Source of the DNA: Roseateles subflavus
GTDB lineage: Bacteria; Pseudomonadota; Gammaproteobacteria; Burkholderiales; Burkholderiaceae_C
Direction: 5' to 3'
Assembly: GCF_030285365.1 (NCBI RefSeq)
Contig: NZ_JASVDS010000001.1
Coordinates: 930,001-994,000, forward strand
DNA: 64,000 nt
The notes below the pieces were generated by a model. That model saw only the letters and a program-made list of their open reading frames with translations, searched no databases and was not told the DNA's origin. The position numbers and the translations under genes are program-made. Numbering within the stretch: the first letter of the stretch is position 1; every line of letters begins with the position of its first letter. Of this stretch, positions 26,896 to 35,244 are shown piece after piece.

Positions 26896-27186
26896 ATGCA
26901 CACTTGCCCGCATTGCAAGCAGAAAACATTCTCGACATATAAGGTGCTATTCAGGCCGCAAGGGAGAAATTTGCATTGTCCAGTCTGCGGGGGGAAATCA
27001 TCCATTATCTATCCCGCGCGAGCGTGGGTTGTTGTGCCGTTACTTATCTACACAACGACTACTCTTGTTGTGCATGCTGGTTTTCTTTTTGGCGCGCTCA
27101 TGCTTGCCATGCTGTTTTTTGCTGAGGCGGCCATACTGATAACGCGTACAAAAATATCTGATGAGATCTCTAAAGCAAATTTTTAA
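26896..27186 (+). CDS. Small zinc-ribbon membrane protein, hypothetical
   Basis: A 96-residue protein not recognised as a known family. The N-terminus has two CxxC pairs (Cys4/Cys7 in CPHC and Cys28/Cys31 in CPVCGG), forming a zinc ribbon. Two hydrophobic helices follow (VVVPLLIYTTTTLVVHAGFL and FGALMLAMLFFAEAAILI). AAGGAA lies 10 bp before the ATG. Base composition is AT-rich compared with the core genes, consistent with acquired DNA. Confidence 0.6.
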   Translation: MHTCPHCKQKTFSTYKVLFRPQGRNLHCPVCGGKSSIIYPARAWVVVPLLIYTTTTLVVHAGFLFGALMLAMLFFAEAAILITRTKISDEISKANF

Positions 27187-27458
27187 ACTGCTTTCTACAT
27201 TCATTCTTGCGTTTTTGCGGTGCAAAGCGCACACTCAGAAGGCGGCCCATCTCAGCAAGAGGATTCAGTCCGCGATCTATTGCGAAAGTCTTAAATAGCT
27301 GTGAGTGCCTTAAGCAAAAGTCACACGAACGTTCAGCGGCAACCGTTAAGCTTGACCATCTCGGTCGCCCAGGTGTGATCGTTGGTGGGAATGGTATTGA
27401 ATATGTCATTCAATATGCCACCGAAAAGGACAAGGTTCCCTCTGCGATCGCGGGTTAG
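27161..27458 (+). pseudogene. Broken 5' part of a secreted-protein gene
   Basis: An ATG at 27161 starts MRSLKQIFKLLSTFILAF. If the T-run at about 27211-27215 had one more base, the reading would continue FAVQSAHS-EGGPSQQEDSV, a good signal peptide with cleavage after AHS. A second shift near 27290 leads into the open frame VKLDHLGRPGVIVGGNGIEY that ends at TAG 27456-27458. The same frame then reopens into the reading frame at 27474. The simplest view is one secreted-protein gene with two frameshifts and a stop. Sequencing error or recoding are alternatives. Confidence 0.4.
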
Positions 27459-27473
27459 GGTGTTCACGCGCGT

Positions 27474-27974
27474 GTGAGCATTCCTGATCATTCGAGAATC
27501 GATCTCACCAGGCACCTCATCAATCGCCTAAAACTTTATCGAAGGGTGAAGTTGCTATGCAATGGTGAAGTCGCAAGTGGCGCCATAAAGAAAGATACGA
27601 AAGCATTGGCCGGCATTCAGACGGAGCCCACGGGAGACATGGGTGGGCTTATTTACCCTACTGAGTACAATGATCCGAATTTTTGGGGAGATATTTGGGA
27701 GTCAGTGATTGCTGATTACGGAGTACAGGCTGCCGAAGAATTTTCGCTCCAATCGTCTGATGCGCGTGAGCGATGCAAGGCTGCCTGCACCGATGCCTGC
27801 GATGTCGGTGGCGATGCCGTTGGTGTTGCTTGCAATGGGGTCGCGGTCGCATTGGCCTATGCCGGTGTGGGCGCTCCTGGGGCAGCCGTGGTTGGGTTGG
27901 CTTGCTCTGCAGGCACTTTCATTGGTAAGTATTGGTGCAAAACAAGAACATGTCGGTCGAATTGCGGCGGTTAA
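27474..27974 (+). CDS. Cys-rich hypothetical protein (possibly the 3' part of the broken gene)
   Basis: A 166-residue reading frame with a GTG start and no strong ribosome-binding site. It is in the same frame as the segment ending at 27458. The N-terminal 100 residues are unremarkable. The C-terminal 70 residues contain eight cysteines around a Gly/Ala/Val-rich hydrophobic core (ERCKAACTDACDVGGD, VGLACSAGTFIGKYWC, KTRTCRSNCGG). This layout recalls disulfide-rich bacteriocin-like domains but I cannot place it in a family. Confidence 0.45.
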   Translation: MSIPDHSRIDLTRHLINRLKLYRRVKLLCNGEVASGAIKKDTKALAGIQTEPTGDMGGLIYPTEYNDPNFWGDIWESVIADYGVQAAEEFSLQSSDARERCKAACTDACDVGGDAVGVACNGVAVALAYAGVGAPGAAVVGLACSAGTFIGKYWCKTRTCRSNCGG

Positions 27975-28245
27975 ACCTTGCTTCTACGTAATCTGCCGCG
28001 GTGTGATAAGTGAAATGACCGGTAGCTGATATGCTCCTCATTTAAGAAGCATGAGGGGCGTTGAACAGTAGTATTTCGGCGATCCTGCCCCGAGACCGGG
28101 GCGCAAGGGCAGAAGAGGAAGGGCAGGAGGCGCCTGCTGTACCTTGGGGGTGATTCATCGTCAATTCAGGTGCCGGTCACCATGAATCACCTCGGATTCA
28201 ATAGACACCTTCGAGTCTCAAGCCAGAGGCCCAATAGGAGGTGCC
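27975..28245. other. Intergenic stretch with inverted repeats
   Basis: No gene was found. An imperfect 9-bp hairpin lies at 28033-28059 (GCTCCTCAT with ATGAGGGGC), possibly ending the preceding gene. A perfect 10-bp inverted repeat, GGTGATTCAT 28149-28158 with ATGAATCACC 28182-28191, lies 55 bp before the second transposase remnant. Confidence 0.4.
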
Positions 28246-28434
28246 ATGAGTAAGCAGCGATACTCCGAAGCGGTCAAACAGATCAACGTGTGGAGGTGCA
28301 AGGCGATCGATGTGTCGGCCAAGCTTGGCATATACCAGCACAGCTTGTGCGAATAGATCAAGGCGCGCCGAACGCCGTCTGTTGAGCGCCAAGCTCAGCT
28401 GCCGCTAGCCGACGAGTTGCGCCGCTTGAAGTGA
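28246..28434 (+). pseudogene. IS3-family OrfA remnant (second element)
   Basis: A 62-codon fragment begins MSKQRYSEAVKQ with an AGGAGG-like ribosome-binding site and continues VSAKLGIYQHSLCE, then an in-frame TAG, IKARRTP and ADELRRLK. It matches the start and middle of IS3-type OrfA proteins, with internal material deleted (the segment between VKQ and VSAKLG is altered). It is not functional. It runs on the opposite strand to the remnant at 26 kb, so it is a separate insertion. Confidence 0.7.
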
Positions 28435-28784
28435 CCCTCCGCCCCTCCGTCGTCCCGACGTATGGGCTTAGACGTCTGCCAGACGCTCTTTCAATACTGA
28501 TGAAGTTGCAGGGAAATCCTCAGGTGACTGTTCGATTTTCGTTGCCGAAATTCGACCTTCGACGAGCCAGAGATCTGCGAATTCAGACTTCGGTGAAACA
28601 TCGATTCAGCCTGCGATGAAGCAAGTCGCGCCGGGCCGTTAATACGCCGCACGCTCGAGTTCAGCACCCAGCGAAAACCGACACCCTGCTCGCCCACGAA
28701 TTAGGGGGCCGTTCCTGCGCCTTCGCCGCCGCAGTTCCTGCTTCAATGCGGGGGCGATCACCGCATCTGGCAAGGGAGGACGAC
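28435..28784. other. Region upstream of the phosphoesterase-caspase gene
   Basis: About 350 bp of mixed composition with no gene that I can support. A small inverted repeat (CGTCTG 28473-28478 with CAGACG 28480-28485) is present. No clear promoter hexamers were identified for the gene at 28785. Confidence 0.35.
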
Positions 28785-31700
28785 ATGGCATTCCTGAATG
28801 ATCCGATCCGGCACGTCGTCGTGCTGATGATGGAGAACCGGTCCTTCGACCAGATGCTGGGGGACCTCGTCCGGCTGGATCCGGCGCGCGGCATCGAGGG
28901 CATCGATCGGGCGAATCCCGGCAGCAATCCCGTTCCGGGCGGTGGCGTCGCCTTTCAGAGCGAGGGGGCCTCGCTGCAGCTTCCGGACCACTTCGACCCC
29001 AGGCACGAGCTGCCCAATGTGCTGACGCAGCTGGGCGGGGCGGCGCACCCGACGATGGACGGTTTTGTGGCCGACGGGGCCGCGTCACTCGCCAAACGCT
29101 TCAAGGCCGACACGGTGGCCCGGCAGGTCATGGGCTACTTCAGCGCGGAGCCGGATCTCGCCCAGGACCCGCTGCCGGCCCTGCGCAGCCTAGCGCGGCA
29201 CTACACCGTGTGCGACCGCTGGCATGCCTCCCTGCCCGGCCCGACCTGGCCCAACCGCTTCTTCGCGCTGTGCGGCACAGCGGCCGGGAACGTCAAGATG
29301 CCGGAGACCTTCAGTGACGTCGGCCTGCTGTTCAAGGCCTACGACATGGACACCATCTTCGATCGCCTGCGTGAAGCAGGCCGCAGCCACCGCATCTTCC
29401 ACCAGGGGGTGTCCCTGTCGATGCTGCTGCGCCGTACGTGGGCACATCCGGGCGTGTACGGCGACATGGACGACTTCCACGAGCTGGCATCGGGGGATCC
29501 GGCCGCCTTTCCCGAGTTCTCCTTCATCGAGCCCAAGTACTTTTCGGTGTTCGGGCACACCCAGAATGACCAGCACCCGCCTCACGACGTGTCCTTGGGC
29601 GACGCCTTGATCGCGGATGTCTACAACGCGCTGCGGGGCAACGAGGCGCTCTGGCAGCAGACCCTTCTCGTGGTCCTGTATGACGAGCACGGCGGCTTCT
29701 ACGACCATGTGCCGCCTCCGGCGACGGTGCCTCCGGACGACGCCGTCGACACGCACTTCCACTTCGACTTCCGGCGCCTGGGCGTGCGAGTGCCGGCGCT
29801 GCTGGTGTCGCCGCACGTGAAGGCGGGCGGCGTCGACCATGGCACCTACGACCACACCAGCCTGCTGGCCTACCTCTGCCGCAAATGGGACCTCCTGCCG
29901 CTGGGAGCGAGATGCGAGCAGGCCGCCGATTTCTCCGCGTCCATCGTCGCGGGTGCCAATCCGGACGTGCTGCCGCGCATCGAACTGCCCCGGCGCAAGG
30001 CCCTGAGTGCCCGGGTTTCACCAGAAATGGTTAACGAGAACCAGCGGGCGCTGGCGCTGATGGTGGACTTCGTCCGCGGGGAGCTGGGTCTCGCCGAGCG
30101 GCCGGTGGACGGGCCGCCCGGCACACGGGACCTGGCCGCGGTTGCTCCCATTTCGGGCGAGCATGTGGAGCGCAAGGCCGACGAGGCGCTGCGGTGGCTG
30201 AAGAGTCAGGCCGCGTCCGGGGCCACGGCCCCGGCGGTGGGTGCCCCCGCGCTTCGGGTCCTGATGGTGCATGGCGTGGGCCATGGCGACGACCCGGCCT
30301 CGCAGGGTTGGAAGCAGCAATGGCAGGACGAGTTCACGGCCAGTGCACGCGCCGCCGGGCTTGCGGAAACCATCCAGATCTCGTTTGAATTCACGCCATT
30401 TGACGACATTTTCGATCGCTATCCGCTCGATGCCTCCACTGTCGCGCGGGGTCTGCTGCTGCTCGGACGCCATGCCTTCGGCCCGGCACCCGTGTTCGGT
30501 CAGCGGGACCTGGTTCAGCGCGGACTGGCGGACGTCGTGCGCTGGACCGCGGGGATGGTCATCCAGTGGATCGAGAACGAGGCGCTTCGGGATGAGCTGT
30601 CACGCCGCATCATGCAGACGTTCACCGACAGCCGCTGCGACATCGTCTGCGCTCACAGTCTCGGATCCCTGGCCTGCTATGACGCGTTCCGGCGCGAGGT
30701 GGCGATGCACGCCGGCCACGCCTTCAACGGGCGGAGCTTCATCACGTTCGGCAGCCAGATCGCCCATCCCGCCGTGCAGGGCGTCTTCGGCGGGCGCATT
30801 GCGCCGCTGAATGACGGTTTGAACGGCTTCGCCCAGTGGTTCCATCTCTTCAACCCCAACGACCACGTCTTCACGGCGCCACTGCCAGGGGGCGATGTGC
30901 ACACGCACTCGCTGGTGGCGGCCTTCGACCTGCCTTTCGACCCGCTCAATCACGATGGGGGCGCCTACCTGAAGCATGGCGTCATGCAGCGCTCGGTGCT
31001 GCCGGTCGTGCTGCCGGCGGCGCCTGCGCCGGCGGTTCCCGGCGCGGCACCCCGGCTGCGCCTGGCTCCTGCCATCATCGCCCCACGCCGGGCCCATCGC
31101 CGCGCCCTGCTGGTCGGGATCAACGAGTACCCTGACCCACAAATGCGGCTCAACGGCTGCGTCAACGACGTCTACCTGATGAGCGCGCTGCTTCAGGAGT
31201 GCGGGTTCGACGCAGACGACATCCGTGTGCTGACGGACGGTCGCGCCACGCGGGCTGCCTTGCAGGAGCGGCTGGAATGGTTGTCGGAGGGCGTGGGCAA
31301 AGGGGATGAGCGCGTTCTCTTCTATTCCGGGCATGGCGCGCAGATGCCGCTCTACGGTGCGGACCGGCCCGGGCAGATGGCCGAGACGCTGGTGCCGGTC
31401 GACTTCGACTGGAGCGAGGCGCATGCCTTCACGGATCAGGACTTCAATCGCTACTACAGCCAGCTGCCCTATGAATCGAGCTTCGTGGCGATGTTCGACT
31501 GCTGCCATGCCGGGGGCATGACGCGAGGCGGCCAGCGCGTCCGGGGCATCGAGCCGCCGGATGATGTGCGGCATCGCGCCTTGCGATGGAGCCCGTCCCA
31601 TCAGATGTGGGTGCCCCGGGATTTCGTGGAAGCGGCCCGTCGGGGCGCCCGGCCTTTCGATGCGAGCCGTGTCGGCACCGAGGAGTCGCCGGCGCGCCAC

Positions 31701-32075
31701 CCCTTGCCTCAGCGATCAGGACTGGGCGAAGCGGGGGCACTGCGTCTGGGTGACAAGCTCGACTTCGATGCCGCCCGGGAGCGCTATGGGCACCGCGGCC
31801 CCTACCTGCCGCTGCTGGTCTTTGCGGCGGGGCAGAACGAGCTGGCGGCGGAGTATGACCATGGGGCCACAGCCTACGGCGCCTTCACGTTCGCGATGAA
31901 CAAGCAACTGCGCCAGAGGCGGTCCCGGCCACCTGGTTTTGCCAAGCTGGTGGAGGGCGTGCGCAAGGAGCTGGTCCAGCTGGGATTTCAGCAGACGCCC
32001 ACCGCGAGCGGCCCGCAAGACAAGCTGGACGAGCCCTTGCCCATGCTGCGCTGGCGCGACGGACAAGGACGCTAG
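28785..32075 (+). CDS. Three-domain protein: phospholipase-C-type phosphoesterase, alpha/beta hydrolase, caspase-fold protease
   Basis: A 1,096-residue protein without signal peptide. Residues about 1-430 are a PF04185-type phosphoesterase (acid phosphatase/phospholipase C): HVVVLMMENRSFDQML at the start, LPGPTWPNRFF, and DEHGGFYDHVPPP at 300-312. Residues about 490-765 look like a lipase/esterase, with oxyanion region VMVHGVGHGDD and nucleophile elbow AHSLGS (Ser625). Residues about 785-1085 are a peptidase C14 fold: RALLVGINEY, VLFYSGHGAQM (His850) and VAMFDCCHAGGM (Cys907), the full His-Cys dyad. AGGGAGGA 5 bp before the ATG fixes the start. It stands alone downstream of IS remnants. Function unknown; a protease-controlled lipase effector is one inference. 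Confidence 0.88.
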   Translation: MAFLNDPIRHVVVLMMENRSFDQMLGDLVRLDPARGIEGIDRANPGSNPVPGGGVAFQSEGASLQLPDHFDPRHELPNVLTQLGGAAHPTMDGFVADGAASLAKRFKADTVARQVMGYFSAEPDLAQDPLPALRSLARHYTVCDRWHASLPGPTWPNRFFALCGTAAGNVKMPETFSDVGLLFKAYDMDTIFDRLREAGRSHRIFHQGVSLSMLLRRTWAHPGVYGDMDDFHELASGDPAAFPEFSFIEPKYFSVFGHTQNDQHPPHDVSLGDALIADVYNALRGNEALWQQTLLVVLYDEHGGFYDHVPPPATVPPDDAVDTHFHFDFRRLGVRVPALLVSPHVKAGGVDHGTYDHTSLLAYLCRKWDLLPLGARCEQAADFSASIVAGANPDVLPRIELPRRKALSARVSPEMVNENQRALALMVDFVRGELGLAERPVDGPPGTRDLAAVAPISGEHVERKADEALRWLKSQAASGATAPAVGAPALRVLMVHGVGHGDDPASQGWKQQWQDEFTASARAAGLAETIQISFEFTPFDDIFDRYPLDASTVARGLLLLGRHAFGPAPVFGQRDLVQRGLADVVRWTAGMVIQWIENEALRDELSRRIMQTFTDSRCDIVCAHSLGSLACYDAFRREVAMHAGHAFNGRSFITFGSQIAHPAVQGVFGGRIAPLNDGLNGFAQWFHLFNPNDHVFTAPLPGGDVHTHSLVAAFDLPFDPLNHDGGAYLKHGVMQRSVLPVVLPAAPAPAVPGAAPRLRLAPAIIAPRRAHRRALLVGINEYPDPQMRLNGCVNDVYLMSALLQECGFDADDIRVLTDGRATRAALQERLEWLSEGVGKGDERVLFYSGHGAQMPLYGADRPGQMAETLVPVDFDWSEAHAFTDQDFNRYYSQLPYESSFVAMFDCCHAGGMTRGGQRVRGIEPPDDVRHRALRWSPSHQMWVPRDFVEAARRGARPFDASRVGTEESPARHPLPQRSGLGEAGALRLGDKLDFDAARERYGHRGPYLPLLVFAAGQNELAAEYDHGATAYGAFTFAMNKQLRQRRSRPPGFAKLVEGVRKELVQLGFQQTPTASGPQDKLDEPLPMLRWRDGQGR

Positions 32076-32178
32076 GCCGCCCCTGCGTCGGGCGCATCGC
32101 GCTAGAAGGCAGGCGGCCTGCCGGAAGGGTAGGCCGGCCTGGACGCTGCGTGGTCAAGCCGGGCGACCTCGAGAGGGC

Positions 32179-32454
32179 TCAGGCCGGGTCAGCGCCGCCC
32201 GCCCGCTCGCGACGTTGCCGTTCGCGCAGCATGTAGAGGTAGAGCCCTTCGACCTTTGCGCGGGCCCAGGGCGTCCGCCGCAGGAACTTCAGGCTGGACT
32301 TGATGCTGGGATCGAATGCGAAGCAGCGCAGAGGAATGCGTTCATCAAGGCCTGCCCAGCCGTACTCCTCCTGCAGTGCCGTCAGGATGGCTTCCAGCGT
32401 CAGGCCATGCAATGGATTGCGCGGCTGCGCAGGTGCGGCGGGAACGTCGTTCAT
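32179..32454 (-). CDS. VF530-family (DUF2132) small protein
   Basis: A 91-residue protein almost entirely made of the VF530 domain: [40 protein letters not shown] and [15 protein letters not shown]. The family is thought to bind DNA but has no defined role. The start [13 protein letters not shown] is chosen because upstream codons have no family similarity. It faces the caspase gene convergently. Confidence 0.9.
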   Translation of the reverse strand: MNDVPAAPAQPRNPLHGLTLEAILTALQEEYGWAGLDERIPLRCFAFDPSIKSSLKFLRRTPWARAKVEGLYLYMLRERQRRERAGGADPA

Positions 32455-32679
32455 GTCCGGATTGTCGCCGGCCCGGCGGCGGTTCTCCCAAGAGGAGCAT
32501 GGAGGTGCCCACTCACCGCGGCGACGGCGTGTGAGATCGCGCAGCGCCTGCACCATTGACGCTCGCCAGGGCGGCGCGCGAAGGTCATCGCTATGCCTCA
32601 TAGGGCAAATGAATTGGCGGAGTTTTGCTAATCAATTAGTTGAATGGCAAGAATCGACAAGACCTGCTCGTTTCTGCGT

Positions 32680-32707
32680 TTGGTCCGGGGGGCGGCACTT
32701 CTAGACT
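32680..32707 (+). promoter_or_regulatory. Candidate promoter of the six-gene cluster
   Basis: TTGGTC (32680-32685) and TAGACT (32702-32707) are 16 bp apart, 34 bp before the start codon at 32741. An AT-rich inverted repeat, CTAAT-CA-ATTAG, lies about 45 bp upstream near 32630 and could bind a regulator. Confidence 0.45.
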
Positions 32708-32740
32708 GGTCGCCACCCCAATGGCAGACGGAGAAGCAAC

Positions 32741-33517
32741 TTGAAGGTGCAACCCAGCAGCAACGCCCCAGTCGAAGTCCTGGCGAAACCCGGCTCAGTC
32801 AAGTCACCGGAGGACTTCCAGAAGATGCCGCTCGAGTATCGCGAGCTGGCCATTCACCTGATGAAGGTCCACACCGAAGGCGAGCTGACCGGGGCCGACG
32901 ACTACACCCAGGTCTTCTACAACATCGCACCCAATGCCTATGAGAAGCTCGTCTGCTGCGAGCGTGCGGCGGAAGAGATCGAGCACTACCAGCTGAGTGC
33001 CAAGGTGCTGTCCGACCTCGGCGTGGACACCAGCTACATGTTGGCCCAGAACTACCTGCAGCGCCCGCTCTATGCCAACGAACTGGTCCGGGGCGTCAAG
33101 ACCTGGATGGAACGGGGCATCTTCTCGTTCCTCGGCGAGGCCGTGGTGCTCGAGCATCTGCAGGAGTTTGTCGACTCCAGCTATGCACCGTTTGCCGAGA
33201 TCTTCACGCGGCAGATCATCAGTGACGAGCACACGCACATCGCGCATGGCTACCGCATCATCCACGAGGCCTGCCAGACCGAGTCCGGGCGTGCGGAGGT
33301 CCAGCAGGCGCTCGACCGGTTCTGGCCGCATCTGCTCAAGCTCTTCGGCCGTGCGGAGTCGCCGCGCACGCTGCAGTACATCAAGTGGGGGCTTCGCAAG
33401 ACCAGCAACGACGAGCTCCGTCAGAAGTTCCTCAACAAGACGGTGCCGCGCCTTCAAGTCCTGGGCCTCAAGGTGCCCGAGCCCGTCCGCGGAGACGCTG
33501 CACTGGTGGAGGTGTGA
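32741..33517 (+). CDS. Diiron oxygenase-like protein (PaaA/PaaC-type fold)
   Basis: A 258-residue helical protein with two ExxH motifs, EIEH (Glu79, His82) in ERAAEEIEHYQLS and EHTH (Glu163, His166) in IISDEHTHIAHGYRIIHE. Acidic residues on the intervening helices (LGEAVVLEHLQEF) supply further iron ligands. The second half resembles the catalytic subunit family of phenylacetyl-CoA epoxidase (PF05138), but no other paa gene is present, so the substrate must differ. TTG at 32741 is taken as start because GGAG (32730-32733) lies 7 bp before it. It opens the cluster. Confidence 0.75.
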   Translation: MKVQPSSNAPVEVLAKPGSVKSPEDFQKMPLEYRELAIHLMKVHTEGELTGADDYTQVFYNIAPNAYEKLVCCERAAEEIEHYQLSAKVLSDLGVDTSYMLAQNYLQRPLYANELVRGVKTWMERGIFSFLGEAVVLEHLQEFVDSSYAPFAEIFTRQIISDEHTHIAHGYRIIHEACQTESGRAEVQQALDRFWPHLLKLFGRAESPRTLQYIKWGLRKTSNDELRQKFLNKTVPRLQVLGLKVPEPVRGDAALVEV

Positions 33518-33520
33518 GCC

Positions 33521-34657
33521 ATGCAGGACCGCACTGTTGCCCGCCATGCCGTGGCGGCCCGTCTCGAGGAACTCCTGGCGGGTGATGAGATCCTGGCCGA
33601 CCGCCTCGACGCCCTGCGTCGCTTCGGCTCCCGCGTACGTGCTTCGGAATACCACGTCACCAACGCCTGCAACATCCGCTGCAAGGGTTGCTGGTTCTAT
33701 GAGTACGGTCACGACAGGACGGCGGGTGAAGCCAAGTCCCTGGACGACTGGAAGGCCTTCATCGAATCCCAGCGCCGCCAGAAGGTGTCGGCGGCCCTGC
33801 TGATCGGTGGTGAGCCGGCCCTGTTTCCTGATCGCGTGGCGGCCTTCGTCGAGGGCATGCGCTATGTGTCCATCTCGACCAATGGCTTGCGGGCACTGCC
33901 CCGCGAGGCGCCGTTCGAGAACGTCACGGTCTTCGTGTCGGTCTTCGGCGGCGGTCCGCTGGACGACGAACTGCGGGCGATCAAGCCGGGCGGTCGCACC
34001 TTCACCGGCCTCTTCGACACGGCGCTGGCCAACTACAAGGACGATCCCCGCGCCTGCTTCGTGTTTGCCGTGACGGAGCGAGGGCTGGGGCATGTGGAGT
34101 CCACGGTGCAGCGCATCCGGGACAACGGCAACACCGTCACCTTCAACTTCTACAGCGAATACAACACGGGCCATCCCCTGCGCATGCACAACCAGCGTCT
34201 CCTGCTGGCCGAGATGCTGCGCGTCCGGGAGGCCTATCCCGAGGTGGTCCTGAACCACCCGGCCCATATCGAGGCCATGGTGACCGGCTCCAGCTGGCTG
34301 GGCAGCTTCGGTCGGGACAGCTGTCCCAGCATCAGCGTGGACCATCCGGACAACGCGGCGCGAGTCGCGGGCGGGGCGCCGGTCCTGCCCATGTTCAACA
34401 CCTGGAAGGCGGATCTGCAGACGCTGGAGCGCTGCTGCACCTCCGGCCATTGCGAGGGCTGCCGGGACAGCCAGGCGGTCTACAGCTGGTTCATGGTGAA
34501 TCTCGCCGGTTCGCTGGCATCCAAGGAAGCGCTGGAGACCTGGGTGGACGTCGCCGAAAGCTACTGGCGCCAGTTCATCTGGTCGCCCTATCGGCGCAAG
34601 CCGCAGCCGCCACGGACTGCCGACGCCCAGGTCCTGCAGTCGCTGGAGCTCAACTGA
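33521..34657 (+). CDS. Radical SAM enzyme
   Basis: A 378-residue radical SAM protein with the cluster motif CNIRCKGC (Cys50, Cys54, Cys57) in EYHVTNACNIRCKGCWFYEYG, GGEPALFPD (SAM amino-group binding) and SISTNGLRALP. A C-terminal cysteine cluster, RCCTSGHCEGCRDS, suggests a second iron-sulfur cluster or SPASM-like element. It starts 3 bp after the diiron gene with GGAGG 8 bp before the ATG, and its stop overlaps the next start. The reaction is unknown; adjacency to an aminotransferase and an amino-acid exporter suggests an amino-acid-like substrate. Confidence 0.88.
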   Translation: MQDRTVARHAVAARLEELLAGDEILADRLDALRRFGSRVRASEYHVTNACNIRCKGCWFYEYGHDRTAGEAKSLDDWKAFIESQRRQKVSAALLIGGEPALFPDRVAAFVEGMRYVSISTNGLRALPREAPFENVTVFVSVFGGGPLDDELRAIKPGGRTFTGLFDTALANYKDDPRACFVFAVTERGLGHVESTVQRIRDNGNTVTFNFYSEYNTGHPLRMHNQRLLLAEMLRVREAYPEVVLNHPAHIEAMVTGSSWLGSFGRDSCPSISVDHPDNAARVAGGAPVLPMFNTWKADLQTLERCCTSGHCEGCRDSQAVYSWFMVNLAGSLASKEALETWVDVAESYWRQFIWSPYRRKPQPPRTADAQVLQSLELN

Positions 34658-35244
34658 TGGACGGGCCGCTGCCCTGGCCGGCGCAGGACCGGGCGATCCG
34701 CTTCCCGCTGGATGCCGCGCAGCGCGCCTGCTGGGAAGCTCGCCTCAACACCATGGCCTTGCTGACGCACCTGGGCGCGGCGCTGGACCTCTCGGACGAG
34801 CAGGCGGTGCGGATTCGTCTGGTCCGCTCGCTGCCCGCCCACACCGGCGGACTGGGCGGCGAGGCCATCAACGGCGCCACGCTTGCGGCGATGGCGGACT
34901 GCGGCATCGCCTCGGCCGGAGTGCTCCTCTTTCGCGGCCGCACCTGCGGCACGCTGCAGCTCTCCATGGACTTCATGAAGCCCGTGCGATCGGCCTCACC
35001 GGAACTTGAATGCCGTGTGCTGCGTCGCACCCACTCGCTGGCGTTTGTCGAGGCTCGGCTGCTCGGTCGCAACGGGGCGCTGCACTTCAAGGCCAGCGGC
35101 ATTGTGTCGGTCGCCCGCGCAATGGGGGGCGACGACGAAAGCTGGGCGTCTCGCTTCGCCATGCCCGCCCCGCAGGGCGACGGGCTGTCTTCGCCACTTC
35201 TGGACTCGCTGCATCACCATGACGCCACTTCATCCATCGTCTGA
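34657..35244 (+). CDS. Hotdog-fold thioesterase (PaaI-like)
   Basis: A 195-residue protein with one hotdog domain. The central helix reads GGEAINGATLAAMADCGIASAG, followed by GTLQLSMDFMKPVRS and CRVLRRTHSLAFVEARLL, the layout of PaaI/DUF4442-type acyl-CoA thioesterases. The N-terminal 45 residues are extra. It is coupled to the radical SAM gene through TGATG, and its end overlaps the aminotransferase by 26 bp. Confidence 0.75.
   Translation: MDGPLPWPAQDRAIRFPLDAAQRACWEARLNTMALLTHLGAALDLSDEQAVRIRLVRSLPAHTGGLGGEAINGATLAAMADCGIASAGVLLFRGRTCGTLQLSMDFMKPVRSASPELECRVLRRTHSLAFVEARLLGRNGALHFKASGIVSVARAMGGDDESWASRFAMPAPQGDGLSSPLLDSLHHHDATSSIV

Noticed and set aside
32741-33517. Phenylacetate degradation gene paaA
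   Set aside because: The fold is similar but none of the other paa genes is nearby and the neighbours suggest a different pathway.
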